Origin: Anisakis pegreffii
Lineage: Eukaryota > Nematoda > Chromadorea > Rhabditida > Anisakidae
Direction: 5' to 3'
Assembly: GCA_035041965.1 (NCBI GenBank)
Contig: JAPYMA010001077.1
Location: 124,001-188,000, forward strand
DNA: 64,000 nucleotides
Part shown: one piece after another, positions 1 through 14,003 of the stretch
Position numbering within the stretch: position 1 is the stretch's first letter
Layout of the letters: each line of letters starts with the position of its first letter
Position numbers and translations under genes: made by a program
Notes under the pieces: generated by a model
The model's database searches: none
What the model was told of the DNA's origin: nothing
What the model saw: the letters and a program-made list of their open reading frames with translations, nothing else

Positions 1-2010
1 TCGCAATTTTCAATTTTTATTATTAGTAACATTCAAAAAAAAAACAGCAAAACTCTCATTAGTTAACTATAACTTGAATCAAAAACGAATAAATCGAAAA
101 ACTGCGAATCTTAAATTCTTCAAATCATTTCGGATCAACATCATAATGTTCTACAATGAAGAACTCAGAAATCTTCATCGTAAATCTCGATATAATATTT
201 GATGCTATTTTTTTCTTGTTTTGGATTATCATTACGCTCTATACTAACTATATCTTTTCATGATTAATCACCATTGAAATATTTGATGTTTTCTTCAAAT
301 GATCCGCATATCTAACGAAATTTCACAATTATCGCAAACAATTTGCTAAATTTACTCGTTACTAAGCAAAACTGCAGCATTGCATTCTCATATCTTGCTT
401 ATCATTCTCATAACTGGCATTTGTACTCAACAACTGAAAAATAAACTTACTATATTAAGAATGCAATGATGAGTTCATCAGACCCATACGTGGAAACTGT
501 CAATTATCAACAAAAAAAAACAGTAATCTATTTAAAGATTTCATCGTTAATATACTCAGAATTGTTTTCAACTAACTTTCCAGTCATTAATGTGATGAAG
601 TGATGAATTGAATCATGAGTCAGCGGAATCGACGTATTCGAAGTATTTCTCCGTAAAAACAAAAATGAACAATGAGATATAAAATCGTTTATGCAAATGA
701 ATGCAAAGATGTTCCACCGATTTGCAGCCATAGTTCCTTTTTTGGTAATTAGAGAACAATCATTGGTATCTAGAATGAATGATTTCCATAATCTCGTGTG
801 ATGATCGCAGGGAACAAAACTTTGTTCACTAATCAATCGACTTAAATGCTTAAAATTTCAGCAACGATCGATCGCTCAAATTCAATCAAATTGATTCATA
901 TTTTAGCATACTGCAACATTTATCCTTTCAATAATTAGTGGTAGGAGAAGTCAATACAAGAGCGAAATGAAGTAAGAAGACCTGTTCAGCAGACATAATG
1001 ATGGAAGGAGGCGAAAGAATGAGAAGTTAGTTTCTCCGACTCGGTTATGTTGAGGGAGAAGGAAGTGGCGTGTCGATCGGTGAAATGTTATCAATGTGTG
1101 CAATTTCTTTTCCGCATCATCGTCGTCATCAGTTGCATCTTACGCATTAACGATAAATGATTTCTTTCGAATTTTGTTCAGTGTTCAAAAAAAATGAAAC
1201 ACTCATTCGTACATTTCTATTCATCTATTCGCACACACATACACACACAAGCAGATACATATTCATATTAATCAAGTGCAAATTGGTACCAGCAGCCGAA
1301 CAGCAACCTTACCGAATGAATGATTGAACGTTGCACAAATCGAACATTACGAACTATAAGCAAGACAACAACCTACTATCAACAATAACAAAAGAAAAGC
1401 ATCTCTAGTTTAACAGTTAGACTGTTCAATCACACACAGCATCTTAGGCTTACTTCTGTTGGGTTTTGCGATATGATGATATACAATAGTGAATGTGTCA
1501 ACACAACAAAACAACCCATAATCACCTCCAAAACTGTACCACAGCAAATTTATAGCAGTTGATAAACACGCTGATGGTACTAATACAAAAACAAACACAT
1601 AGTTAACACACCTCCGCTCTTCACTTGCCTCGTCTCGCCTCTTATCTCATTCTATCTGATCCTGTTGTTTGACGGATTCCTTGTCAATTTCACAACGAAT
1701 CAAATCAAAAAATGAATTTTTCATCTTTCATTCTCCATCGAAAATTCACTATTCATTATCCATTATTACAAGCCCATTCCACTTTTCGTAATATTATCGC
1801 TTTTTTCACAACGAATTCATTCGTTATTCTTCTCATTTTTCGCTTTCACTTCGTTTTTCATTCACGTTTCATTCTCGTGCTGCTATGATGTTCTTCAAAT
1901 AAACAACAATATCGCGTCGACAACCAGACAAAACGCGAACTTTGCTTCAAATTACACAAAGTCATGAAAGTAACATTATGATAAGTCCGCACTCAATCCG
2001 TCAAACCCAG

Positions 2011-2020
2011 CCCCCCCCCC
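2011..2020. repeat. C10 homopolymer
   Basis: Run of ten C in AT-rich DNA. Just downstream, around 2040-2100, a short GC-richer plus-strand frame (LIEVIRADINELTQQL) follows an in-frame stop and has no clear acceptor. Confidence 0.8.
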
Positions 2021-3997
2021 ACCAACCAACTCCAACCTTAAATACTGATTGAGGTCATTCGCGCCGACATAAACGAACTGACCCAGCAGCTTTCGACCCA
2101 TCGACGTGTTTGGTTCAGCACTGTTAGCTGCATTCCGTTTCCAAGCTCTTCCCCAACGTTTCTACCCAAATATGGGAGCTGATCCCGGCAATCAATAACC
2201 ACTCAATGAATCAGTCAATAAATCTGTCACAAACAATGAAAAGTGATAAATTACTTCACAAAAAATGTTTACTTTGTCGATCGCATCTTTGTGCCATAGA
2301 CAATTCTTGCGCCACACAAAAAAGTTGTCAACAAGCAAAAAGTTGACATTGGAGTCAAAACGTGTCAGCTCAAAACACAATCGCGCGCCCACACGAAATC
2401 GCTCGCTTAGATCACAAAAATTCCCGTTATCGAATCTGGGTTATATCCTCATTGCTACTATTACTGCTGTCATAATGCGAACATTAGGCTTTCTACTCTA
2501 AACCTCATGAAAATTTACAGCATGAGCAAGAGCTGTTCGATACAATCACTTCATATCGGAAGCACTATCCTAATGCTAGGAAATAACAAATGAAATTATC
2601 TTCATCAGGAATGTCCATTATCATCATTGCTATTAATAAATAAAATCACGTCAAATTAAAGAGTCATTTGAATGGATTGATAGTGCACTTCTAAAGTGAA
2701 TATAATAGTAAGTGATCAAAACAAAATCCCCATAAAACCTGTTCATCGTTCGATTGTTTGTTCGATGCATCTATGATGTCGATCAACGCAGATGAATGAT
2801 GAGCAACATACTTTTTGAGCTTTTACTTGCTTACTTCTGAATTGATCCATCCATCTCTACCTCGGCACCACTGCGCATATGTTTCCTTTCCTCGTTCCCG
2901 ACTTCTTACCTCTATCCCGTAAGAGACTAGTTTCCCAGTTCCCTGTTTTTGTTGGCCCAGCTATGATCATTCAGTGAATTCGATGCTGCACGGAATCAGA
3001 GTGAAACAATTGTGAGAATGAATGGCAATGAATGAGATCTGTCGTTTCAGTGACGACGATACTAATGGTAAGGACAATATGAAAATGTAATTTTCAATGC
3101 GAGTTTTTGCAAATGATGCAAGTTCAGCACGTTTCATTCAGTTGAGATAATCAGTCATATCAACGATACACACTTCTCTTGAGATAGTCATATTGATAGT
3201 GACAATCGTTGTTCGCATCAACCTGAGTGCAAGGTTCTAGCATGAAATCTAGACATTTGTCAAGCAATGATGCGATTGAATCGAATCGTTCGTTCACTTT
3301 ACTGGTGATGAACACAGGCACACAACCAATCCGTTACCTAACTACAAAACAAAACAATTTCAAATAATTCACTCGTGAACACACAACGAGAACGTAGCAT
3401 AACGAAAAATTTTGTTTCGAAGAGCCTTATTGGAAAAGTGCATTTGGAATAGAGAATGAAAGGAGACGATAGAGAACGAATGGTAACAGAACAATGAAAT
3501 ATTATTGAGGGTGTTAGTGATGAGTAAATCATTGAGCAACAATAAATGCTTCGTTCTCAATTTAGTTCTGTTCTTGAAAGGCGCACGACGGGCAAGTTAT
3601 TGTGCAGTCAGCTAAAGCTCGATGTAAAGCATCAATGATGATCATTGTCATCGAAATAAATGCATGAGAGGAAGGAACAAAAAACGATAAAGGCTTATGG
3701 TTATATCACATATCATACACACATATGATATGAAAAGACACATAAATTCGCTAAGAGTGGATTGAAAAGAAAACGTTCTTGATGACTATGATATAGCATT
3801 ATTGCGTCGAGAATTTCGTGTTTGCAAAGCAGAGTAAAAACAAAATCAAAAGCATTAGCACACAAGCAAAAGTACGATACGAGCACGACGATAACGAACA
3901 AGGTTCAACGTGACTACTCGTTTTCCTTCACTCAACTGCTGCTAAAGCATTCATTTAGTTTACACTTACTAATCTGCATTTGCAACTAAAAGATCGA

Positions 3998-4054
3998 ATC
4001 AGCAATTCCAAAATCCATATCAGTAACTCCAAAAATCCAAATCAGCAATTCCAA
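3998..4054. repeat. Three-copy 21-22-bp tandem repeat
   Basis: Units ATCAGCAATTCCAAAATCC, ATCAGTAACTCCAAAAATCC and a partial ATCAGCAATTCCAAG follow one another. Confidence 0.8.
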
Positions 4055-6740
4055 GTTGGTTGATAGAATATCCAGTAGTGTGAGTGCATGACGAGCACAC
4101 ACATACACACGTACATGTGTGTTTTATTCGGATGAATTAAAATTTTTTTGTTACACATAATATTTTATTTCACTTCATTTGAAATGGTTTATTGGGAACT
4201 AACTTGTCTGTGAATTGTTTCGTTTCATTGTTCCATGAAATGAAAAGAGACGCAATTTTTGATGGAGTGCATAACTGCGAACGACTTTAATGATTTTGCA
4301 CATAATACTAGCCATCTAACAAAACGATGATACCATGAAACAACACTCTTCGACGAAACATACACACGGCAGACAAAACACTGCAGACGATAGGCAACTA
4401 CCCATTAAACTTCCAACGTAAGCGAGCGATTACTCCATTCGAATGCTTTAGAACTGCCGAAAAAAAAAGAGCTTTATTGGGAAAAACATTCGCGGTCGCG
4501 GAAATAGAATGAAAGGAGTATGGGACAGAAAAAAGAGAATCGGGAAAAAATCGGTGGAGAAAAAGCCCCACAAAAGAACTAAGGGCTGATGTACGAGTGA
4601 TTGCTGCGGATCAAGGCAGCAAACGAATTCATGAGGTTCAAAAATGAAATCGTTTAATACCGTCGTGATGTATACAAATAACTAATCATTTAATTAAATA
4701 AAATTAAAATCAAATCCAATTCATTAAAAAAAGCAAATCATTTAATATGCTACCAAAAACTTTTTCATCCCCATATCTACAGATGATGAGCATACTCCTC
4801 CGTAAACTTTTCAATCTTCGTCCTAATCTTCTAACCGCAAAACGGCAACTGATAAGACTCTGTCCATAAGTACTGTACGCCTTAGTCTTATTAGCCGTCA
4901 CATCAGTTGTATCGCATCAATTTTAGTAGATGATGAAAATTTTCGGAAGAAATTAAGATTTCCTGAAACATTCTCGAATGATGGTCTCCACCTGTATACA
5001 CTAAAGTTTATGAAGTATTCAATTGAGTGCCGTGCCGCCATTGGCTGCTGCACTAATTGTAAGCACATAGCGAACAAGAACAACATCACAGACAACAACA
5101 ACCACCAGAAGTAATAGTTCTATTACTACTGCTAGTGCAATTGCAACAAAAAATATCAGCTGATTTGGGTCATTACCACGAAAAAATTATGCAAACTAAG
5201 AACACACTGACAGAATGCACAAACCGAGCGCTATAACCAGCGAAGACCGTTACTCAACCAAACGTTCACACTGACAACGACGGTGCATGATTTTTGAGCA
5301 AGGAAAGGTCAAGCCACTACTAAGTCCATTGTCGGATGCGAGCAACTTGACTGATTAATCAAACCGCTGCATTAATTAAACACGCTATAGAAAGCCCTCA
5401 ATGAAAGTGCAAATGAACGAAAACGTAATCAAAGAACGTGTTTTTTTTATGAAATCGTACCCAGCCTTATCCAATTTACAATTCCACCAAGAGCATCCAG
5501 AGTGCACTTGGTTAGCGAGAAATCTTAGTGCTATCATTTAGTCGTATGCGAACGGGGATTAACTGAAATCATCACAAGAATTTTTTTCTTTCCAAAAGGA
5601 AGTCTACAATCACAATGTACTTGCAATAAATGGATTTGATTTTCGGCGAACAACTGTTTCGATTAGTCGAACGAAAAGGATACTTTGATGAATGTGAATT
5701 TAGCAGAAACCCATGAAACAGGTGAAATTGATACAACCATACAATAAAACAATTCCAGTTGTCAAACAATCGAAACGAGATTATATATAAACGATATCTC
5801 TTTTGTAGTTTTTCATAATACACGCCCTTGCTCCGTGCTCTATTATACTACAACTGAGCGCCGCCACTCATACAATCTGTGAAACACAATAGCAAAACAC
5901 CGAGTACACAAGAGGAACTCAAAGACAATGAAATTTATCTTCATTGACAGATACTTTTCTTCAGTGAGTTCATTCCTTCGAATCAAAGTTCAAACAGCAT
6001 TCCTCAATTATTCGTCAAAAAATTATTTTGATTGTCTAACATTTTATCGAAAAAAAGTTCGACAATTTCGATCAACAGTTTTCACTTCATTTCGACGCTT
6101 TTTTCTTTCATGTACGAGGAAATTTTTGATGTCGTCTGAAGCGAGTAAAATTACACCGAAAACTTCGCCATTTACTTATGCACTATTGAACGGCACATAA
6201 GGTACCAGCGTACAGTTCAAAAACATCGCTCTGTTACCGTTATCTTTTTGACATTATCAATCAAATTAATTCATTAAAGTGACATCTCCAAGGTAATTCA
6301 AATTTCAACAAGTTTCGACCGCAAACAACACATTCATTCAAAGTGTGATCACGGTGCTCTATTACATTTGTTACAAACCAAACTGAAAAGTACGCATGCA
6401 ATTTTGGTTTCATTGTGGAGGGACGAGCATATGTTATGTTTGTTCTTGATATCATCACACTTATTCCTTATTCCCCTTGATGTGAAATATAAACTAAATG
6501 GTCGATCAACAGACAACAACAAGATCATTTTGGAATGCGGCGACACTGAATCTCATATGAACATAAAGAATATTGAGATGCGATCTGGCGGGAATGAGAG
6601 ATGTGGTTGAGACACGCCATTGGATTAAAATTAAGGAATCATTTCAGTCGAATTCGCGTGAATTATTCGCAAAACTTGTTCCCATTAAAATTGGACAGAC
6701 TGAACAAATTGTCGCATAGTGAAGAAGCAGTTAGTAAAAC

Positions 6741-6826
6741 TTGCACGAACACAATTAAGCTGATAATCTTCACTAGTTGTTTATTGCACGAAGAAAATTA
6801 AGCTGATAATCATTACTAGACGTTTA
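6741..6826. repeat. 43-bp tandem duplication
   Basis: Copy 1 is 6741-6783 and copy 2 is 6784-6826, directly abutting. They begin TTGCACGAA and share AATTAAGCTGATAATC, ACTAG and GTTTA. Six differences in 43 positions (about 86% identity) and no gaps. Confidence 0.85.
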
Positions 6827-7760
6827 TCTGCGATTATTATTGCGATTGAGAGAATTGCTTTCACGAGCGATTTTCACTGCTGCAAGCGATTTCAAATGAC
6901 CACCATGCGATTATTATTTTTTTATTAGACGAATACACCGAGCGAGTTGTTGTAGTCTGTAATACGAACGGGAGATGAATACGCTCGTACGGTTTTCTTT
7001 CTGCCGAGTCGATTTCTTACTCGGATTTGTTTCGAGAAAAGGTGGAAAACTTTATAAAGATGACAGGCGTTGGTATGATGAATAGTGACGAGATTGATGA
7101 TGACGTTATTGGATACAGTCAATCGTTGGTTGGTGTTATGTATTTATGATAAAAATTATGTTGAAATATCACTGAATATAATACATCATTTTATACTATC
7201 AAGTGTGATATTGTGCTATATGCTCAACGTTTCTTTCTAATACATATCTTTTACGTCATACGTTTGAGTCGATTTTCTTTTTCTTGTACACGAAACGAAC
7301 GAAGAGATAAATAAGAACGAATCGAATGAAATGTGAAATGTAAAATAAGAAACTAGACATTGGCAAAAGAGAGTCAGTCATTTCTGTACGTCTATTGAAG
7401 AGGAGGGCGATGGAACCGCTGAAGAAGTTAGAACCTGAGGAATTATTCGATTTTCATATTACATTCCTACATACATATTTATATTAGAGTGCAATCATTC
7501 TTTGATGTGTGTACAACGTTCGTACTTCCACTCTGTTTCTGTTTGAGTGTGTGATGTTTTTTTCATTGAATCCAACAACAATAACAATAATGATTTAGAG
7601 ATGATATATATACCACCAGAATTTGTGATGTAGTACCATCATCGTCATGCCATACATTCAGTATATGTATCGCACATCATCACAATGGATTTACCGATGA
7701 GTTTGATCTGTAATGAATGGAAAGTGCGTGTGTATTGTGATGAATATCGAACATATAAGA

Positions 7761-7787
7761 TGCAGCAGCAGTAACAGCAGCAGCAAC
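7761..7787. repeat. Short interrupted (CAG)n
   Basis: GCAGCAGCAGTAACAGCAGCAGCAA. Produces a false Cys-rich frame on the minus strand. Confidence 0.85.
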
Positions 7788-9162
7788 ACCGTTTACAAAC
7801 AATCATCTCATAAATCGCACCGAGCATAACTAATCATATAATATAATTCATCACTCTCAACCTTCACTCCCCCTCCCTCTTTGGATGACGGATAAATTGG
7901 CTGGATGGAAGGAGGCAAGCAACATCCAACAGAAGATCATCGTTTGGTTTTCTTCTCTTCATCTCTCTCAGAGAATCGTTGTCTATGGCAAGCGATCATT
8001 GCTGATATCTGGGCAAATGAATATCTTCGTCACGTCTCATCATCACAACAAACTCATCACTAGAGCAACATCATCACACACGCTTAATAATGTGATGATA
8101 TAAGAGAAGTAATCTACAATGGTAATTCAAAGACAACTACATTATGCACAATACAAATAACACATTTGTAATGTTATCATGATCATTCTCATTCTGACTA
8201 CAATACCCGAAACATTCATTCACTCACAACAAACTTTCATTCCACTGCATATCCAGTTGTTTCGTTACGTAGACTCTTTTCATTGACTTGTCACATTCAA
8301 TCGTTCACCCCCGTCGATGATGAACCAAATCGCTAGCGATTGAAAGGGAAAATCGCAAATAACTACGTTCACACAATTGTATGTTCAAACTTTCTCCGAT
8401 CACCTCGCCAACTTTATTATGAGTGTTATTAATGCTGATTTGATCATTGTCATCAGTACTATCAACGAAACTGAACAAACACAAAAACCTTCTTTGAAGC
8501 TATGATCTTATGATCTCCAAATTGCAAATGTTGCATCAGGAATTAACTTCATAATTTTACGGTCATTGCAACAACAGCGTATGAGTGGGTAGGGCTCAGG
8601 ATAGCGCCACTATGACCAATAGTCATAATATCACTGTCCTTCATCTTCATGAATGCTATCAACAAATCAAGTATATACATTCGTAAACACAAAAAGACTT
8701 CATTTATTCGCTCATGGCGGTTTAATACTGGAGCCATCTTACATAACGTCAGGATACTACCATTAACACTCTTCTCATTAATTTTACTGGAATTATTCGT
8801 GAAGTCATTGTTACAGGTGTTACTGCTGTGATAATTGAGATAGGATAGTTCAAAAACAGGACGAAGATGAGAAATCGTGTAAAAAAGGATAAGGATGCAA
8901 AAACATTGCCAGGGCATTCAACGTGAACTATTACTGTTATCTGTGGAATTGCAAGTGTTCAACCCAGCGCATGTTGTTTGTATTTTTCACATTGCTCAGT
9001 ATTCTGCAAGCATAGTAACAAACAATAAAAACAAATGAATGGAACTGTGCCACTGTCCATAAAATTAGTTTATTTAAAGTATTGTTTTCGATAGGTGGTG
9101 TAATAGTTGTGTTCCGACGATTCCCATCATTTAGCACTACACACTTTGATTGATACTGAAAC

Positions 9163-9680
9163 TAATTGATAATAAATGAGTGGCGTTTCGGTGCCGAGCT
9201 ACTAAAAATAGTATACAACGACATAGTAAGAGCGAAACTTCGGAGAAGTCAACAAACAGAAAACTCCGAAGGGCATGTTGCAATCACCACTGCAATAACC
9301 AAGGAAGCAGCTGATCAAGGTGATCCAATAAAGTTGAAATGTTGAAGGTAAGAAGCCCCAAATAATGATGCAGTTGAAGACGAAAGATTGTACTTAGCAA
9401 ATTTCGAAAGAGATATGGATGAAATCTGAAATTTTCAGGGACCACGGAGGATTTGTCCCTTTACAATGACTGATATTGAAAAAAAGTGGATGTGATGATT
9501 CTTGATCGGTTTGTCGTCATCTCAAAGAACGTCGAGTGTTCGATAGCGTCATTCTGACGACGGCTGTCTTCAGATGCATTCTTAAGCTTGCAATTCAGGC
9601 ACAATCGCCGGCTCGACAACGCATAACATGAAAAGCAAAATCGTCTGCTAGCCAAACCACTCATAGTCCACTTATAATAG
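9163..9680 (+). pseudogene. Possible decayed coding segment
   Basis: One plus-strand frame is coding-like across three stops: WRFGAELLKIVYNDIVRAKL...TKEAADQG, then EAPNNDAVEDERLYLANF, then PFTMTDIEKKWM. A second frame continues with RHLKERRVFDSVILTT. The last segment faintly recalls the C-terminal part of non-LTR reverse transcriptases. Alternatively, splicing CAAG|GTGATC to TTTTCAG|GG would give a short exon ending LSLYND. Nothing here is firm; it could be a relic of a retroelement, two real exons, or chance. Confidence 0.2.
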
Positions 9681-12566
9681 CATAAAATAAGTAAATTGCT
9701 TCATTAGTTGTCATCGATTTTCTTTTCAGAATTTTTTTTCCTTTTTCCCATCCCGAGCGTCTCTGATCACTAAAAATGTATACGAGGGGTTCGAGAAAAC
9801 CCATTTTTTTTAATGTGAAAATCTTACAGACTGATATTTGTGTGCCTTTACATGTCTATGTTTATATGTACATCTCATGACGATAGCGATAATGAGAGTG
9901 TTAAGCGCGAAACGAGTCAATCGAAACGAGGCAAAAAACTCAAAAGTAAATCCAAAAACGCTCTCAGTAAACGTATCTTGTTCACCACGACCAGTATGCT
10001 TGCCTTCCGGTCTGCTCTAGAAGACTGGACGAGATGAGATGAGAATGGATACAACAAGGAAAAACGTATACAGATTTATATATTAGCATTAGTACTAACA
10101 TCAGCATTAGCGTAATCTCAGCTTTGTTAGCTGCGAAACCATTAGAAAGAGCAATACGAACGTATACCGCTAAATGATTGCACATCGACGGTAGCAGACA
10201 ATGAGAGGATATCACAATGATACAGCAAAACGATGAACGAACATGTTGGAAGTGATTACATGATAATAAGGATCAAAGAACGTTTTCGCGTAGCAATAGA
10301 CTGATCGTGCATGAGCAATCGTGATCAGATCTTGATCGACCACGACTGGCTATGCAAATTGATCCCTACTCTATCGTTGTAAACGGATGAAATACAGAAA
10401 CTCGTTTGAGTGTATCGCATTGAATCCAAAAATGAAAGTGAGGAATTGCGGTTGGCTTGTTGACTGTTTAGCTAACGAGCGATGCATGTAAGCATGCTGC
10501 TGAATGAATAAATGAATGGAAAAAATAGGTTGGATTTGAGAAATGTTTGAGAATGGTAGTGGATACGATGATGGGATAGATGAATGAACGAACGGACGTG
10601 TTCGGTTAGCTGTGAACTGAATGGATTGTTGCTGGTAAACGAGCAAGTAAAAACGTGCAAAGCTTTGTGATTTAATGAGGAATCGAAGAATTGAAGAAAT
10701 GAAGCAAACGTATAGAGCTGCTAGCTTATTTATGTTAACTGTTAGCTATAAGCTGCTCACTAAGAATAAGATGTACATAGAAGTGTAGATGTGATGCAAT
10801 GAACAATAAGTATACATATATTAACGAATGCATATGAATGTGAATATGGTGCTTGGTTGACTGGTATATCGTCGTACTCGTTCGTGCATCAGTTTTGAGG
10901 AGAACAAGTAGATATTGGTACAAGAAAGCAGCAACCGACAGGGCGATCCGCATCACATTATTATTACTACTATTGTTGGCTAGAAAGTGGAAGCTAGGAA
11001 TTTTTGAATGCCGATAGATTATAGTATACAGGATATAATGATTACGGTAATAATAATAACGATAATGATATTAGGAAAAGTTGAGGACTACTTCACTGCG
11101 ACCGAATTGATTTTTAATGATCGATATAACACCAACTGAAATATATCAAAATAGCAAAAGTGCTATAAAAAATCGAAACCAGACAGAGCTGATGAATCTT
11201 TATCACTAATCACAAATCATTTTGATGCCTTTCAACTTGTAATTGGTTTACGATCTCAATGATGTAACGATCGCAGTCGAGATGCAATGGTCGATTGAGA
11301 AGCGATGTAATCAATTGCCTCATGTCTCATAATTGAGATAAACATTTCAAGTTAAAACAATTACTTTATCAGTTTGTTGACATGTTTGTTTGTCAATGAC
11401 GGAAACGATGAGATACTATGAAGCAATGCTTCAAAGCGAGGTACATTCATCCAAAATCGATGATCCACAACGCTTTTCAACGAGTTACGGAGAGAATGCA
11501 TCAAAAATTATTCTCTCCTTTCCATATGCCAAAAGTTTTGAGCTTTTTTTGCGCGATAATTTTTAATTTCTAATAATGCATTCGATGAAATGAAAACTAT
11601 TCCTGTAAGCAAGCAAGCGTTCATAATCAACATTCGACTTGATTACTTCTTATTTCAAGCATACCTTATACGTTTCTGCAAAAGAATCGTCGATTCACTC
11701 TTGAACGAGCGGAAAAGGCAGCTATTTGTTCGTCCTTTCATAACAGTCGCTGAATCAATTACCTGCTCGATTGGTTTACAACAGATTAAATTATAAATGT
11801 GTACCTACATCATCCCTCAGTTCACATATAATTCAACATATTACTTCGTCATCATCATCACATTTAGGTGTTCAGCAGTTAATCCATTGATTGTAAACGA
11901 CAAAATTGCGCTTGCCTACTTCTCAGCACACATATCAATGTGAAGCACAGCTTTTCCCAAATACCCTTCCGTATTCTACACAGTCATTTAAAAGCGTTTA
12001 GCTTCGAAGTAGATTGCTTTATTCAAAAGTGAACGAAGGTGATCATTTGTGAAGAAACTTAGCCAGTATGCAAAAGCTCACAATTGCTGAAAGAATAGTG
12101 ACTATGAGGCGATTTTTTGAGAGCAATCCGAAAAGCGACGTAACCTTTACATAAACACTGCTTCCGAATACATATGTCCATTCAATTCTGTTAGTTTGCT
12201 AGTTGATATTTCAATATTGAGACGAATTTAAATTTTACATTGAAAACGTTGTAGTGAACAACGAAACTGATATGCATTAGTGCACATTTAGGACATATGA
12301 TATGGAAGTGTTAGTGATAGTCGAAATGATAATTACAGCGATAGTGATTTTTAAAAAAACAGCCATTTCTCATTTCTGCAAGAAAGTACATAGGTAGCAA
12401 ATAAGATGAATGTGATGTAATTGAACGGGATGGAACCGAACGAAAGGGAAAGGTACTGATGACCTTTATTGAATGGTAAAAATAACGATTAGTTCATCTC
12501 ATAACTGCAAGGAAACGGATTGATGCAAAAATTAGAATCTGCAAAATTACTGAACGAATTTCTGAG

Positions 12567-12586
12567 ATCCATCGATATCGATGGAT
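12567..12586. repeat. 20-bp perfect palindrome
   Basis: ATCCATCGATATCGATGGAT reads the same on both strands. Isolated; no partner copies noticed. Confidence 0.9.
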
Positions 12587-13841
12587 TGCAAATGAGAACT
12601 GGGGTGAAAATGATATTCAGTGATCAGTTTGCAAAAGGCGATTACTTCAAGACGATGAACAGAGAGGTGATCAATAGTTCATCAGATCAATCAATGCTCG
12701 ATGAAGCAATCCAGTGAGAGAAATGTTAGGCAACCGATAATTTGCAACAATGATCGATGAATTTCAAGAATTGTAATTCCAAAATATCGATAAGTTAGCG
12801 GTACGACATTTTCATGAATTCAAGAAATGAATATTATGCTGGCGATAGTGATGCACCCTAAACGAATTGTTGTGGAAGTATTTATTGTGAGCGATTTGAA
12901 TGATGCACTGAAACATTGGCATGATCATGGTAATGAAGTGAAAATGAAGGTAGCAAGTGCAAACAGTCGCAGTATTTGAGAACGCGGCTTGAAGAACAAA
13001 TTCACATCTGCAAATAAAAACACACAATTATCAGCATCACAGCATCATCACCCATGCACTACGGATTGACATTTCAGATGCTGATGCAACGTTTGACGTT
13101 TGAGAAGATGATCATTAGCAATTTAAAGTGAGTGATTTCTGTTTGATTTTTTGAGATGATTTGAAATCAATCAAATCGTTGGACGCATAATGAACGAATA
13201 ATGCGTTGCGATATGCGCATGAGCAATGAAGGAGCAGTTGCAGTTAGAGCACAGCGCAGCAGCATCATGAAAATTTCGTTTGAAAGTGAATTACAACCAT
13301 GGCACTGGTGATGATAATCTTATTCACAAACAACGATTGTTGTCGTCGTAATGAGGAAATAATGAAGAAATCGTAATCAAGGTCGTTATGTCAGACAGTA
13401 AGCAACCAAACAGCAACATTTAACACATAATATGTTGCAGCAAAGAGTGAAAATTCATTCGACAATAATGAAAATAGTAATAACAATACGTTAGTATGTG
13501 GTGTAATACTTAATTTTTAGGTAAAGCGATAAATTCTTAGACGAAAAGAGGGCAGATCGGGGAAATCTCATCAATCGTCCCGTATTAATGTGATCACTAG
13601 ATTCAATCACAATTCAATTATTGTGCAAATCGTAGCAAACGAACGCAATTTTGCACTCAGATTGAGATTTGAACTGATAGTGAGTTGATCGCTCCTTAGT
13701 TTCAAATTTCAATTTCAACCGTTTTACGATCGCATGCGTTTGCCAAATGATGAATAAAATGGACAAAATGTTTCACGACAGATCACCAAAAGCCTGAATC
13801 TCACGAATACATATCAAAGGATGAACGATTAAGCGACTTCG

Positions 13842-14003
13842 ATGAATGGCGCAAACATGGGCAATTACAGAAGAGTTAGAGGCTATAGAACAGATGAATT
13901 CAGAGCTGAAAGGCTCGAAAAGCAAAAGTTGGATAATTCAGGTCTAAAATCAGAGGATATCGATGAATTAGTACGAAGTGAACGGTTATTTGCGCAAGAG
14001 TGA
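13842..14003 (+). other. Small open frame, 53 codons, charged
   Basis: ATG to TGA with a stop just upstream. It reads MNGANMGNYRRVRGY..., then an Arg/Glu/Lys-rich, helix-prone end. Composition is protein-like but there is no splice, family or promoter support. Chance is quite possible. Confidence 0.15.

Larger units (their letters stand above)
1..6740. other. No supported gene
   Basis: AT-rich DNA with C10 at 2011 and the tandem repeat at 3998. Open frames reach only about 100 codons and look random. No RNA gene seen. Confidence 0.45.

Noticed and set aside
7645..7827. Cys-rich minus-strand frame
   Set aside because: The cysteines are the reverse reading of the short (CAG)n repeat at 7761-7787.
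9163..9352. The residues EAADQGDPIKLKC, resembling the start of an Ig domain
   Set aside because: A stop follows at once, and no Ig tryptophan or second cysteine is present downstream.
9461..9664. Minus-strand frame with CxxC-like pairs (FCFSCY, LCLNC), considered for the missing SP-RING
   Set aside because: Spacing and flanking residues do not fit an SP-RING, and no acceptor gives the phase required after ZMIZ-like exon 4.
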